A DNA stretch of 64,000 bases from Halalkalicoccus paucihalophilus (GCF_001593955.1 NZ_LTAZ01000004.1:248001-312000), one strand, 5' to 3'. Counted from the first letter of the stretch, positions 51,744 through 60,414 are shown. The notes: generated by a model from the letters alone, not told the origin. A program made the numbers and translations.

Positions 51744-52761
51744 GCCCACGATCGGGATCACGATGGGCGATCCGGCGGGGATCGGCCCGGAGATCGTCGT
51801 CACGGGGTACCGCGAGCTCCGGGAGACGGCCGACGTGCTGGTGATCGGCGACGCCGCGGTCGTCGAAAGCGCCTGCGAGGTCTGCGAGTCCGACCTCGCG
51901 GTCGAGCGGGTCGGCTCGCCCGAGGAGGCCTCGTTTAGGGACGACCGAATCCCCGTGCTCGATCTGGCCAACGTCGACGACCTGGAGCGGGGTGTCGTCC
52001 GCGAGGCCTACGGGAACGCGAGCCTCGAGTACATCGAGCGGGCGATCGAACTCGCACAGTCGGGCGGGATCGACGCCATCACCACCGCCCCGATCAACAA
52101 GCAATCGACCGAACTCGCGGGCAGCGACTATGCCGGCCACACGGGGATGCTCGCCGACTACACGGGTACGGAAAACTACTCGATGATGCTGATCGAGGGA
52201 GACCTCCGGGTGACCCACGTCAGCACCCACGTTTCCCTTAGGGAGGCCTGCGACCTCGTGACTGAGGAGTCGGTGCTCGACACCATTCGAGTGACCGACG
52301 AGGCGCTCCGTGAACTGGGCGTCGAGGAACCGACGATCGCCGTCGCCGGATTGAACCCCCACGCCAGTGACGGGGGGTTGCTCGGGTCGGAGGACGGCGC
52401 TGAGATCGAACCCGCCGTCTCGCGCGCCCGCAAAGAGGGAATCGACGTTTTCGGACCGGAATCGCCGGATACGGTCTACGTGCAAGCGGCCCGCGGGGCC
52501 GCCGACTGCGTCGTCTCGATGTACCACGACCAGGGGCACATCCCGATCAAAATGCTGGGCTTCGCCGAGGGCGGAGCGGTTTCGGGCGTGAACGTCACAA
52601 TCGGCCTGCCGATCATCCGCACGAGCGTCGACCACGGCACCGCCTTCGACATCGCGGGCGAGGGGATCGCCAGCGAGCGGAGCCTGCTACAGGCCGTCGA
52701 GGTCGCGGCCGGGATGGCCGGGGGCCGAACGCGGGTCGAATCGGGAGGTGCGAGGGCGTGA
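51736..52761 (+). CDS. PdxA-family dehydrogenase, probably PdxA2-like (threonate/erythronate 4-phosphate dehydrogenase)
   Basis: A 341-aa metal- and NAD-dependent dehydrogenase. PTIGITMGDPAGIGPEIVV is the PdxA N-terminus; TTAPINKQSTELAGSDYAGH, NPHASDGGLLGSEDG and VSMYHDQGHIPIKML carry the metal-binding histidines. Classical PdxA acts in pyridoxal synthesis, but next to a DUF1537 kinase PdxA2 proteins oxidise and decarboxylate tetronate 4-phosphates to dihydroxyacetone phosphate. Since archaea make pyridoxal phosphate by the PdxS/T route, the catabolic role is favoured. Stop overlaps the LarA-type gene (GTGA). Confidence 0.88.
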   Translation: MSKPTIGITMGDPAGIGPEIVVTGYRELRETADVLVIGDAAVVESACEVCESDLAVERVGSPEEASFRDDRIPVLDLANVDDLERGVVREAYGNASLEYIERAIELAQSGGIDAITTAPINKQSTELAGSDYAGHTGMLADYTGTENYSMMLIEGDLRVTHVSTHVSLREACDLVTEESVLDTIRVTDEALRELGVEEPTIAVAGLNPHASDGGLLGSEDGAEIEPAVSRARKEGIDVFGPESPDTVYVQAARGAADCVVSMYHDQGHIPIKMLGFAEGGAVSGVNVTIGLPIIRTSVDHGTAFDIAGEGIASERSLLQAVEVAAGMAGGRTRVESGGARA

Positions 52762-54062
52762 ACCTCGAGTTTCCGGACAGCGACACCCTCCGGGCCGCGA
52801 ACGACGTCGAACCCGACGACCTGCCACGGTTCGCGCGCGCCACCCGCGAGCGCGACCTTGACTCTATCGAGGACGTCGAGAGCGCCGCCCGCGAGGCCGT
52901 CGCCGACCTGCCCCTCGACACGCTCGAACGCGGCGCGGAGGTCGCGATCACCGCCGGGAGCCGCGGTATCCACGACATGCCCGCGGTGCTGGAGGCGGCC
53001 GTGGACGAACTGCGCGAGCGGGGGTTCGACCCCGCCGTGATCGCGGCGATGGGCTCTCATGGAGGTGCGACGAGCGAGGGCCAGCGCGAGACGCTCGCGG
53101 CGCTGGGGATCACCGAGGACCGTTTGAACTGCTCGATCCACACCTCGATGGAGGTCGCGGAGGTCGGAACGGATAGTTTGGGCCGGCCGGTCTACGTCGC
53201 CGAGGACGCCCTCGCGATGGACGCGGTGATCCTCGCGAACCGTATCAAACCTCACACCGACTTTCATGGACCGGTCGAGAGCGGGCTCTGTAAGATGGCG
53301 GTGATCGGCCTCGGAAAGCACCGCGGGGCGGAGTCGCTGCACAACGCAGGGCTAGCCTCCGACTTCAGCGAGGTCATCCAGGAACGCGCCGAACTGATAC
53401 TCGAGGAGAGCCCCGTCATCGGGGGAATCGGGCTGATCGAGGACGCCGCCGACAGGGCGACCCATATCGAGGGTGTGGCCGCCGAGAGGATTACGGAGCG
53501 CGAGCCCGAACTCCTCGATATCGCTCGGGAGGAACTCCCGACCCTCCCCGTCGACGATCTCGACGTTCTGATCCTCGACGAGATGGGCAAGGACGTCTCG
53601 GGAACGGGCATGGACACCAACGTGATCGGGCGGGTGCTGTTTCACGGCGAGGACGAACCCGATTCTCCACGAATCACGCGGATCTACGCGCGCTCGCTCA
53701 CGCCCGCCTCCCACGGCAACGGCGTGGGAGTGGGCCTCGCCGACTTCGTTCATCGGAGCGTCGTCGACGAACTGAACCTCGAGGACATGTACGTCAACAT
53801 CGTCACCAGCGGCGAGACCACGCGGGCGCGCATCCCCCTCCTCGTCCCCGACGACCTGACCGCTCTCGTACTAGCTTGCTCGACCACCGGCGTCGCCGGC
53901 CCCTCGGAGCTTCGGGTGGCACGAATCGAGAACACGATGGAGCCCGACGACCTGCTGGTCTCGGAGCCCGTCGCCCGCGAGTTGGAGGGTCGCGAGGACG
54001 TCTCGGTTGGCGAGCCCGAACCGCTTGGATTCGAGGACGGGACACTCGCGCCGCTCGAGTGA
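52758..54062 (+). CDS. LarA-like nickel-pincer racemase/epimerase family protein (DUF2088)
   Basis: A 434-aa protein starting with GTG inside the pdxA stop. The N-domain has VAITAGSRGIHDMPAVLEAA and AAMGSHGGATSEGQRETLAA, and the active-site region ANRIKPHTDFHGPVESGLCK then MAVIGLGKHRGAES holds His and Lys residues resembling LarA His174 and Lys184. LarA-family enzymes racemise lactate or epimerise other 2-hydroxy acids using a nickel-pincer nucleotide made by LarB, LarC and LarE, none of which are in the window. In this operon a C2 epimerisation of threonate/erythronate is a reasonable guess. Confidence 0.8.
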   Translation: MNLEFPDSDTLRAANDVEPDDLPRFARATRERDLDSIEDVESAAREAVADLPLDTLERGAEVAITAGSRGIHDMPAVLEAAVDELRERGFDPAVIAAMGSHGGATSEGQRETLAALGITEDRLNCSIHTSMEVAEVGTDSLGRPVYVAEDALAMDAVILANRIKPHTDFHGPVESGLCKMAVIGLGKHRGAESLHNAGLASDFSEVIQERAELILEESPVIGGIGLIEDAADRATHIEGVAAERITEREPELLDIAREELPTLPVDDLDVLILDEMGKDVSGTGMDTNVIGRVLFHGEDEPDSPRITRIYARSLTPASHGNGVGVGLADFVHRSVVDELNLEDMYVNIVTSGETTRARIPLLVPDDLTALVLACSTTGVAGPSELRVARIENTMEPDDLLVSEPVARELEGREDVSVGEPEPLGFEDGTLAPLE

Positions 54063-54082
54063 CGTTACCGGGACGACAAGGT

Positions 54083-54089
54083 CTTTTAT
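54083..54089 (+). promoter_or_regulatory. TATA-like box for the DHDPS-family gene
   Basis: CTTTTAT centred about 26 bp upstream of the ATG at 54112, so this gene may have its own leaderless promoter despite the short gap to larA. Confidence 0.45.
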
Positions 54090-54111
54090 CGTGGTCCACG
54101 GATCCGGACAC

Positions 54112-54999
54112 ATGCCAACGCTCGACAGTTCGTTCACCGGCGTCCTGTGCCCGATCGTCACCCCCCTCGATGGGGGCGAAGTCGACGAGGAATCGCTCGC
54201 CTCGCTCACGGAATTCATCCTCGACGGCGGCGTCGACGGCCTCTTTCCCTGCGGCACCACCGGCGAGTTCGCGAGCCTCGCGCCCGAGCAGCGAAGCCGC
54301 GTTATCGGCACCGTCGCCGAGGCCGCGGGCGACGCACCCGTGATCGCCGGCGCGGCGGGCACGAGCGTGCCCGAGACCCTCCAGCGTATCGAGGAGGCCG
54401 AGGCGGCGGGCGCGGACGCCGCCGCGATCGTCGGCCCCTATTTCCACACCGCGAACGACCCGGCGGGGACCGAGCGATTCTTCGAGGCGGTCGCCGACGG
54501 GAGTTCCCTGCCGCTGTATCTCTACAACATCCCGATGTATGTCGGCAACGAGATCCCCGCCGAGACGGTGGGAGCGCTCGCCGAACACGACTCCGTACGG
54601 GGGATGAAGGACACCAGCGGCGATCTGTCGTACTTCCTCTCGGTCGACCGTCGGACCCCCGAGGAGTTCGTCCTCTTTCAGGGGTTCGACACCCTGCTGG
54701 TGCCCGCTCTGCGGATGGGCTCGAACGGCGGGGTACACGCGCTTGCGAACGTCATCCCGGAGGTTTTCGCCGAACTGCTCGATTCGGCCGCCGCCGAGCG
54801 CGGTGCCGAACTCCAATCCGAGGCGGTCGCGCCGCTCTTTGAACTCTGTGTCGAGTACGGCTTCGCCCCGGCGACGAAAGCCGCGTTGGTCCATCGGGAC
54901 GTGATTCCCTCGGAGGACGTCAAGCCGCCGTTGGTCTCGCTCGATGAGGACGCACGCGAGGAGATCGGCGAGGCCGTCGACCGGGCGCTTGAGATCTGA
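54112..54999 (+). CDS. Dihydrodipicolinate synthase/N-acetylneuraminate lyase family aldolase
   Basis: A 295-aa Schiff-base aldolase. The family sites are FPCGTTGEFASLAPEQRSRV (GTTGE), the catalytic Tyr in PLYLYNIPMYVG and the Schiff-base Lys in VRGMKDTSGDLSYF. Members act as lysine-pathway DHDPS, sugar-acid (2-keto-3-deoxy) aldolases or neuraminate lyases. The location next to acid-sugar genes and a GntP permease favours a sugar-acid aldolase, but the exact substrate is unknown. Convergent with the permease, 12 bp apart. Confidence 0.87.
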   Translation: MPTLDSSFTGVLCPIVTPLDGGEVDEESLASLTEFILDGGVDGLFPCGTTGEFASLAPEQRSRVIGTVAEAAGDAPVIAGAAGTSVPETLQRIEEAEAAGADAAAIVGPYFHTANDPAGTERFFEAVADGSSLPLYLYNIPMYVGNEIPAETVGALAEHDSVRGMKDTSGDLSYFLSVDRRTPEEFVLFQGFDTLLVPALRMGSNGGVHALANVIPEVFAELLDSAAAERGAELQSEAVAPLFELCVEYGFAPATKAALVHRDVIPSEDVKPPLVSLDEDAREEIGEAVDRALEI

Positions 55000-55011
55000 C
55001 CGATTTCGGGG

Positions 55012-56376
55012 TTACGTCAGTGGGAACAGCGTCGAGAGGATCAACACCACCGTGATCCCGGTGACCGACATGACGAAGTTCACCGCCGAGAAGGTCTTGA
55101 ACGTTTCAGCCTGCGTGATGCCCGAGACCTCCTTGACGATCCAGTAGCCGCTGTCGTTGTACCATGCAAAGAGCATCCCGCCGGTGCCGACGGCCATCAT
55201 CATCCAGACCGGATGCACCGACGCCCCTCCGGCGAGCGGCGCCATGATCGCCGCGCCGGTGAGGATCGCGACCGTCCCCGAGCCCTGTGCGACGCGGATC
55301 AGGCCGGCGATCAGCCACCCCGTCAGAAGCAGCGGAATGCCGACCTCGCCGAGCCCGTTGGCGATGTAATCGCCGATGCCGGCGTTCTGGAGCATCGCGC
55401 CGAACGCACCGCCCGCGGCCGTGATCGCGATGATGTTCCCGCCGCTTTTGAGCGCCTCCGTCAGTTCGTCGCCGAGAGCCCCCTTGTCGAGGTCGCTCAT
55501 CCGGTAGAACGTCCCCATCGAAGCGAGCGCCGCCAACGTCAGCGCGATGTTCGGATCGCCGAAAAACCCCGTGGCCGAGAGGATCGGTGAGCCCTCCGGG
55601 ACCGCGACGCCGGCGATGGTGTTCGCGGCGATCAGGGCCACCGGAAGTGCGATCGGCAGCGACGACTCGGCCAATCCCGGGAGATCGGCCGTCGATTTGT
55701 CGGCGGTCTCTTGGATGCTCTCGGTCGTCGTGCCCATCGCCTCCCGGAGCGGGATGTCCATTCGCTGGTCGATCCACCGCCCATAGACGACGCCGCCGAC
55801 GAGTGTCGTCGGCAGGGCGACCGACATGCCGACGACGATCGCGAGACCGAGATCGACGTTTAGCTCCTCCGCCATCGCGAGCGGGCCCGGCGTGGGCGGG
55901 ACGAGCATGTGTGTGCCGAGCGCGCCGGCTCCGAGCACCGAGATGTAGATCGCGTACTTTCCGCCGGTCCGTGCGCGCATCGACCGGCCGATCGGCGCGA
56001 GCAAGTAGAACACGTTGTCGAAAAAGACCGGAATCGAGAGGACGTAGCTGCTTCCGAGCAGGGCGAATTCGGAGTTGTCCCGTCCCGTGAGTCCGAGAAA
56101 CCCACGGACGATACGCTCGGCGGCACCGCTTTCCATGAGGGTCTTCCCGATGATCGCCGCCATCAGGATCGGGATCCCGATCCCGACCAGTATCCCGCCG
56201 AACGCTTCGGCCGTTTCCGTTGGAACCTCCACGATCGGCACCTCGGTCGTGACGATCCCGACGACGAACGTCGCGATGATCAGCCCGACGAACGCGGGCA
56301 GTTTCAACCAGACGAGCAGTACGATAACGGTCAGCAATCCCACGGTGAACGGGATCAACGGGTTTTCGAGCACCAT
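55012..56376 (-). CDS. GntP family permease (gluconate/sugar-acid:H+ symporter type)
   Basis: A 454-aa transporter with about twelve hydrophobic segments. Family signatures include YVLSIPVFFDNVFYLLAPIG, GALGTHMLVPPTPGPLAMAE, AAGGAFGAMLQNAGIGDYIA and VAQGSGTVAILTGAAIMAPL. GntP proteins import gluconate or related hydroxy acids. The location beside the DUF1537/PdxA/LarA/aldolase genes suggests it is the entry route for their substrate. Its start is 126 bp from the divergent KARI-like gene. Confidence 0.92.
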   Translation of the reverse strand: MVLENPLIPFTVGLLTVIVLLVWLKLPAFVGLIIATFVVGIVTTEVPIVEVPTETAEAFGGILVGIGIPILMAAIIGKTLMESGAAERIVRGFLGLTGRDNSEFALLGSSYVLSIPVFFDNVFYLLAPIGRSMRARTGGKYAIYISVLGAGALGTHMLVPPTPGPLAMAEELNVDLGLAIVVGMSVALPTTLVGGVVYGRWIDQRMDIPLREAMGTTTESIQETADKSTADLPGLAESSLPIALPVALIAANTIAGVAVPEGSPILSATGFFGDPNIALTLAALASMGTFYRMSDLDKGALGDELTEALKSGGNIIAITAAGGAFGAMLQNAGIGDYIANGLGEVGIPLLLTGWLIAGLIRVAQGSGTVAILTGAAIMAPLAGGASVHPVWMMMAVGTGGMLFAWYNDSGYWIVKEVSGITQAETFKTFSAVNFVMSVTGITVVLILSTLFPLT

Positions 56377-56502
56377 TTTCCGTGAGTGTTGCTACCATGG
56401 ATAATAAAATATGAGGGTCGAGAGCCCATCATCGTCGCTCGATTACGAACAGGATAGTCGAGTGACCGGTAAAGATAAGCGGTTGGGATCTAGGATTCGT
56501 GT

Positions 56503-57510
56503 GTGACAGAATCAACCACGTACTACGATTCGGACGCCGACCTCTCGGTGCTCGACGACGCGACCGTAGCGATGATCGGCTACGGGAATCAGGGGCGCTC
56601 TCAGGCGCTCAATCTCCGCGACTCGGGCGTCGAGGTCGTCGTGGGGAATCGCGACGACGAGTATCGCGAACGGATCGAGGACGACGGCTTCGAGGCGTTA
56701 TCGATCGCGGATGCGGCCGAGCGCGGCGACGTGATCTGTCTGCTCATTCCCGATGAGGTCGCCCCTGAGGTGTTCGACACGGAGATCGAACCCGGACTTG
56801 ATGAGGGGAACGCGATCTACGTCTCCCACGGCTACAACCTCACCTACGATCTGCTCCAGCCCCCCGAGACCGCCGACGTCGTGCTCGTCGCCCCACGAAT
56901 GGGCGGATGGGCCGTCCGAGAACTCTACGAGTCCGGCGACGGCTTCCCGAGCGTGCTGGCGGTCGAGCAGGATTACACGGGAGATGCGAAGGCCACCGCA
57001 CTGGCGATGGCGAAGGGGATCGGCTCGACCCGTGCGGGGGTGATCGAGGGCACTGCGGACATGGAGACGAAGATCGACCTCCTCTCCGAGCAGGCGCTGT
57101 TGCCCATTATGATGGCCGCGATGACCACGAAGTTCGAGGTGGAGGTCGCCCACGGGATCCCCCCCAAGATCGTCATGTCGGAATTGTACCTCTCCTACGA
57201 GATGGCCGAGATCTTCGAGGAGATGGCCGAACGGGGCTACCTCGGCCAGCTTCCCTTTCACTCGCGGACGAGCCAGTACGGCCAGCTCAGCCGGTTCGAT
57301 CAGTTCGATCCCGAACCGCTGCGGGAGTTTTACGAGGAACAGCTCCAAGGGATCGACAACGGGTCGTTCGCCCGCGAGTGGAGCGCCGAGCAGGAACTCG
57401 ATCGTCCGGGGTTGAAACGCCTCTACAAGAAGTACCGTAATTCGGCGTTCTTCGAGGCCGAACGCGAGACGATGGAGCGACTCGATTTCGGGGCCGAAGA
57501 CGACGCGTGA
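56503..57510 (+). CDS. Divergent ketol-acid reductoisomerase (IlvC)-like protein
   Basis: A 335-aa protein with GTG start. The Rossmann motif IGYGNQGRSQALNLRDSGVE and LIPDEVAPEVFDTEIEPGL resemble IlvC, and EGTADMETKIDLLSEQALLP keeps the Asp and Glu of the first metal site. The second metal region reads VMSELYLSYEMAEIFEEMAE; by eye its two Glu are separated by five residues, where canonical class I enzymes have E-x3-E, and the substrate loop SRTSQYGQLSRFDQ is unusual. It is either a distant KARI or a related reductase acting on another 2-keto acid. Confidence 0.75.
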   Translation: MTESTTYYDSDADLSVLDDATVAMIGYGNQGRSQALNLRDSGVEVVVGNRDDEYRERIEDDGFEALSIADAAERGDVICLLIPDEVAPEVFDTEIEPGLDEGNAIYVSHGYNLTYDLLQPPETADVVLVAPRMGGWAVRELYESGDGFPSVLAVEQDYTGDAKATALAMAKGIGSTRAGVIEGTADMETKIDLLSEQALLPIMMAAMTTKFEVEVAHGIPPKIVMSELYLSYEMAEIFEEMAERGYLGQLPFHSRTSQYGQLSRFDQFDPEPLREFYEEQLQGIDNGSFAREWSAEQELDRPGLKRLYKKYRNSAFFEAERETMERLDFGAEDDA

Positions 57511-57619
57511 GACGGTAGGAACGCACTTAGCTCACGCTCGCACCCCTTCGACCGCGGACGGCCGTCTCGTCGGTCCCGTCGCCCCAGCAGTTATGTGTGG
57601 GATGGTCGATGTAACAGCC

Positions 57620-58078
57620 ATGTACGAGACGATTCTCGTCCCGACCGACGGGAGCCCCCAGTCGAAGGAGGCAGCCGATCACGCCATCGAGATCGCCCGC
57701 CAGTTCGGAAGCACCGTCCACGCGCTCTCTGTGCTTGACGATCGGAGCACGGGACGCATGTCGCAGTCGATCAACGAACTCTCGCACGACGCCCCCGAGC
57801 GCCAGGAGATGGAGCGGCGCCGCGAGGAGGCCGGCGCCGAACTCACCGACGAGATCACCGGGCGCGCACGCGAGGTGGGCCTCGATGCCGAAGGCGTCGT
57901 CAGAAGCGGCGATCCGGCCGAGGTGATCACCGACTACGCCGCCGAGGCGGGGATGGATCTCATCGTCATGGGCGCGCGCGGGCGCAGCGCGGTCGGGAAG
58001 TTCCTGCTCGGCGACGTCGCTGGCAAGGTCGCGCGCCACGCCACGACGCCGGTGATGCTGGTCCGACCCGACGAGTAG
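57620..58078 (+). CDS. Universal stress protein (UspA family)
   Basis: A 152-aa single-domain Usp starting MYETILVPTDGSPQSKEAAD, with the ATP-binding end motif VMGARGRSAVGKFLLGDVAG followed by VARHATTPVMLVRP (G-x2-G-x9-G-S/T type). The ATG at 57620 fits the family; earlier in-frame codons are unlikely. Haloarchaea have many such proteins, so no specific role can be given. Confidence 0.92.
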   Translation: MYETILVPTDGSPQSKEAADHAIEIARQFGSTVHALSVLDDRSTGRMSQSINELSHDAPERQEMERRREEAGAELTDEITGRAREVGLDAEGVVRSGDPAEVITDYAAEAGMDLIVMGARGRSAVGKFLLGDVAGKVARHATTPVMLVRPDE

Positions 58079-58130
58079 ACCGATTGCCACCGTCGAAACG
58101 CCCTTCTTCCGGGTCCCCGAAGCCCCGCCG

Positions 58131-59096
58131 ATGACGGTTCGGGTCACGACCTCCGGCAGGCTCCACTTCGGGTTCCAGAACCTCTCGCTCGCTCATGAGC
58201 GCCTCTACGGGAGTTTGGGACTCGCAGTGGAGCGGCCGCGGCTGGTCGTCGAGTGCGAGCGTGCCGAGGGGATCCACACGGACCACCCGGACGCCGAGCG
58301 CTACGCCCGGCGTGTCGTCGACCTCCTCGACGTGCCCGGCGCGCGCGTCTCGATCCACGAGACGCTACCGCGCCACGCCGGTCTCGGCAGCGGCACCCAG
58401 TTCGCACTCGCCGTCCTCTCGGGTGTCGCCCGCGCGTACGACCGCGAGACGCGGGTTCGCGAGCGCGCGCCCCGCCTCGGCCGCGGCGGACGAAGCGGCG
58501 TCGGGATCGCCACTTTTCGGGAGGGAGGGTTCGTCTGCGACGGGGGCCACCCGTCGACGCGCTTTACCGCCGAACGACCCAGCGATGGGGACTGGGAGGT
58601 ACCGCCGATCCTTGCGCGCCATTCGATCCCCGAGGAGTGGCGTTTCCTGCTCGTGATTCCCGACCTCGAACCCGGAAAGAGCGGTCAGCAGGAGGACGAG
58701 GACATGCGAGCGGTCGTCGAGCGCGCGAGTCCGGGGATCGCGGACGAAGTCACCGCCATCGCGTTCCGAAACGTGCTGCCGGCGGTCGTCGAGGGCAATC
58801 TCGCCGCGTTCGGTTCGGGCGTCGCGGCGGTCGGCAGGCTCAACGGCGCGTGGTACGCCGATGCCCAGGGCGGGGTGTACCGCCCGCCGGTCAGGGAGGT
58901 CGTCCGTGAACTCGAATCCGATCCCGCGATCGAGGGGGCGGGCCAGTCCTCGTGGGGGCCGGTCGTCTACGGCGTCACCGACCGCGAGCGCGCCGAAACC
59001 GCACGCGAAGCCGGGCGCCGGGCGCTCTCGCGTGCCGGTGTCGAGGGAGCCGTTTGCGTGGTCGCGGGTCGCAACGAGGGTGCTCGAATCGACTGA
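58131..59096 (+). CDS. GHMP-family protein, beta-ribofuranosylaminobenzene 5'-phosphate (RFAP) synthase-like
   Basis: A 321-aa protein with SGRLHFGFQNLSLAHERLYG at the start, the GHMP nucleotide-binding loop LPRHAGLGSGTQFALAVLSG, GRGGRSGVGIATFREGGFVC and PDLEPGKSGQQEDEDM, as in RFAP synthases. In methanogens RFAP synthase begins the tetrahydromethanopterin arm. Haloarchaea are not thought to make methanopterin, so the product could be a related pterin, or the enzyme may have another function. The ATG is 52 bp after the usp stop. Confidence 0.82.
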   Translation: MTVRVTTSGRLHFGFQNLSLAHERLYGSLGLAVERPRLVVECERAEGIHTDHPDAERYARRVVDLLDVPGARVSIHETLPRHAGLGSGTQFALAVLSGVARAYDRETRVRERAPRLGRGGRSGVGIATFREGGFVCDGGHPSTRFTAERPSDGDWEVPPILARHSIPEEWRFLLVIPDLEPGKSGQQEDEDMRAVVERASPGIADEVTAIAFRNVLPAVVEGNLAAFGSGVAAVGRLNGAWYADAQGGVYRPPVREVVRELESDPAIEGAGQSSWGPVVYGVTDRERAETAREAGRRALSRAGVEGAVCVVAGRNEGARID

Positions 59097-59128
59097 TTCG
59101 CTTCCTTTGGGGAGTCTCCCGGTTTCCC

Positions 59129-59281
59129 TCAGGGCTGTTTACTGTAGTCTTCGTCCCCCTCGTGTTCTTCTTCGCCGTGTTCTTCCAGTTCCTGTTGGCT
59201 GTCGAACGTCTCGTCACAGATTGCACACCGGAACTCGTCGTCCTCCTCGGTCTCCTCGTCGTCTCTGGGATCTGTTACCAT
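59129..59281 (-). CDS. Small C2H2 zinc finger protein
   Basis: A 50-aa acidic protein: MVTDPRDDEETEEDDEFRCA then ICDETFDSQQELEEHGEEEH. CAIC and HGEEEH give a C-x2-C...H-x4-H finger. Such single-finger proteins are common in haloarchaea and may bind nucleic acids or proteins. I start at 59281 since the frame upstream is basic and unlike a protein. It is convergent with the RFAP-like gene. Confidence 0.8.
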   Translation of the reverse strand: MVTDPRDDEETEEDDEFRCAICDETFDSQQELEEHGEEEHEGDEDYSKQP

Positions 59282-59421
59282 CACCCGATACTCTCTACGA
59301 AGGATAATGAAACGCCTACTTGCCGACGCAGGCGTGTTATGTAATCGCACGCGGACTCGGCGGCGACGAAAGTTGCCGCTTTCGGGGGCGTTGTGGCTTC
59401 GACCCGCATAGGCCCGCCATC

Positions 59422-59745
59422 ATGCAGTTCTGTCCCGAATGCGGGTCGATGATGAAAGCCGAGGGCGAGGAGTGGGTCTGTGGCTCGTGTGGGGAGACGG
59501 TCGCCCGCGACCGCGAGGCCGAATCCGAGTTCGTCTCCACGGAGACACAGAGCGGCGACGAACTCATCGAGACCGAGGAGGGCGTGGAGTTCGAGGGTAA
59601 ACCCACCGCGAAGGACGTGACCTGCGAGGAGTGTGGCCACGGCGAGGCGTGGTACACCATCAAACAGACCGGTGCGGCCGACGAGCCGCCGACGCGATTC
59701 TTCAAATGCAAGGAGTGTGGGTATCGGTGGCGCGAGTACAATTGA
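59422..59745 (+). CDS. tfs: Transcription factor S (TFIIS/RPB9-like zinc ribbon protein)
   Basis: A 107-aa cleavage-stimulating factor of archaeal RNA polymerase. The N-terminal zinc ribbon MQFCPECGSMMKAEGEEWVC and GSCGETVARD, and the C-terminal ribbon VTCEECGHGEAWYTIKQT with ADEPPTRFFKCKECGYRWRE, are both complete. The usual acidic catalytic Asp-Glu of the TFIIS hairpin is represented by DEPPTRFF. Start at MQFCPECG. Confidence 0.93.
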   Translation: MQFCPECGSMMKAEGEEWVCGSCGETVARDREAESEFVSTETQSGDELIETEEGVEFEGKPTAKDVTCEECGHGEAWYTIKQTGAADEPPTRFFKCKECGYRWREYN

Positions 59746-59757
59746 ATCTGACTCTGA

Positions 59758-60414
59758 TCAGTACCTTGGTTCGTTTATAACCTCTATATCTCCGGGACCA
59801 TCTGTATAGTAGTACAGATATCCAAGAAGCCGCAATCCTAAATCAATGATCTCTTTAGCGTCTTCTCTACTAATTTCACCTCCATGTATCGCTTTGTTTC
59901 GCAAATTTTGGATCTTATGAAGGTTCTCATACACATCCTTTGTAATAATGTCTGACTCCCAACGCGACAATTCTTCAACTAAGTTGGTCAATGGAGCGTG
60001 TTCTATTTGTGGTAGAGAGTTTTCTTTTGCTATTTCTCGCAGAGGTTTTTCGAGTTCAATCCCCAACATTGCGATAGCGACCTTCGGATCTTCCTCTAGA
60101 TAGCGGTATAATTTCTGGGCGACCTCATCACGCTTCTGTTTGGCTTGTTCTTGCGTACCGATATCCGGTATCCTCCTAGCGCTCTGTTTTGCTTCCTCAA
60201 TCTGTGGTTGTAGTTCAGCCTCGAATGTTCGCCAACGAACCCGATTTATATACTGTACGTAGGGGAGAATGATGAGTAACCCAATTAGAGCTACAGTAGG
60301 CCAGTCAATGACAATTGTGTTTGGAAATATGAGATCTAGTAAGATGATGATTGCAATTCCTACGAAAATTATTGAGACAGAGTATTTGCGTAATCGTTCC
60401 TCAATGTTCTCCAT
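59758..60414 (-). CDS. Membrane-anchored HEPN-like protein in an AT-rich island
   Basis: A 218-aa protein, conspicuously Lys/Ile/Asn-rich and AT-rich compared with every neighbour. Two adjacent membrane helices (about residues 12-30 and 38-56) precede a cytosolic coiled-coil region (QIEEAKQSARRIPDIGTQEQ) and an all-helical C-terminal domain. That domain contains NLRNKAIHGGEISREDAKEI, giving R172-x4-H177, the HEPN ribonuclease-like motif (as in DUF4145-type proteins). It is likely to be horizontally acquired. A role in defence or stress is inferred only from the motif; no antitoxin is adjacent. Confidence 0.75.
   Translation of the reverse strand: MENIEERLRKYSVSIIFVGIAIIILLDLIFPNTIVIDWPTVALIGLLIILPYVQYINRVRWRTFEAELQPQIEEAKQSARRIPDIGTQEQAKQKRDEVAQKLYRYLEEDPKVAIAMLGIELEKPLREIAKENSLPQIEHAPLTNLVEELSRWESDIITKDVYENLHKIQNLRNKAIHGGEISREDAKEIIDLGLRLLGYLYYYTDGPGDIEVINEPRY

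Noticed and set aside
48810-51971. 1053-aa open frame on the minus strand across the GH97, kinase and PdxA genes
   Set aside because: Antisense to three genes with clear motifs and crossing their boundaries; the composition is not protein-like.
51736-52761. Assignment of the PdxA-family gene to pyridoxal phosphate synthesis
   Set aside because: Archaea generally use PdxS/PdxT, and the gene overlaps a DUF1537 kinase gene, the established context of catabolic PdxA2.
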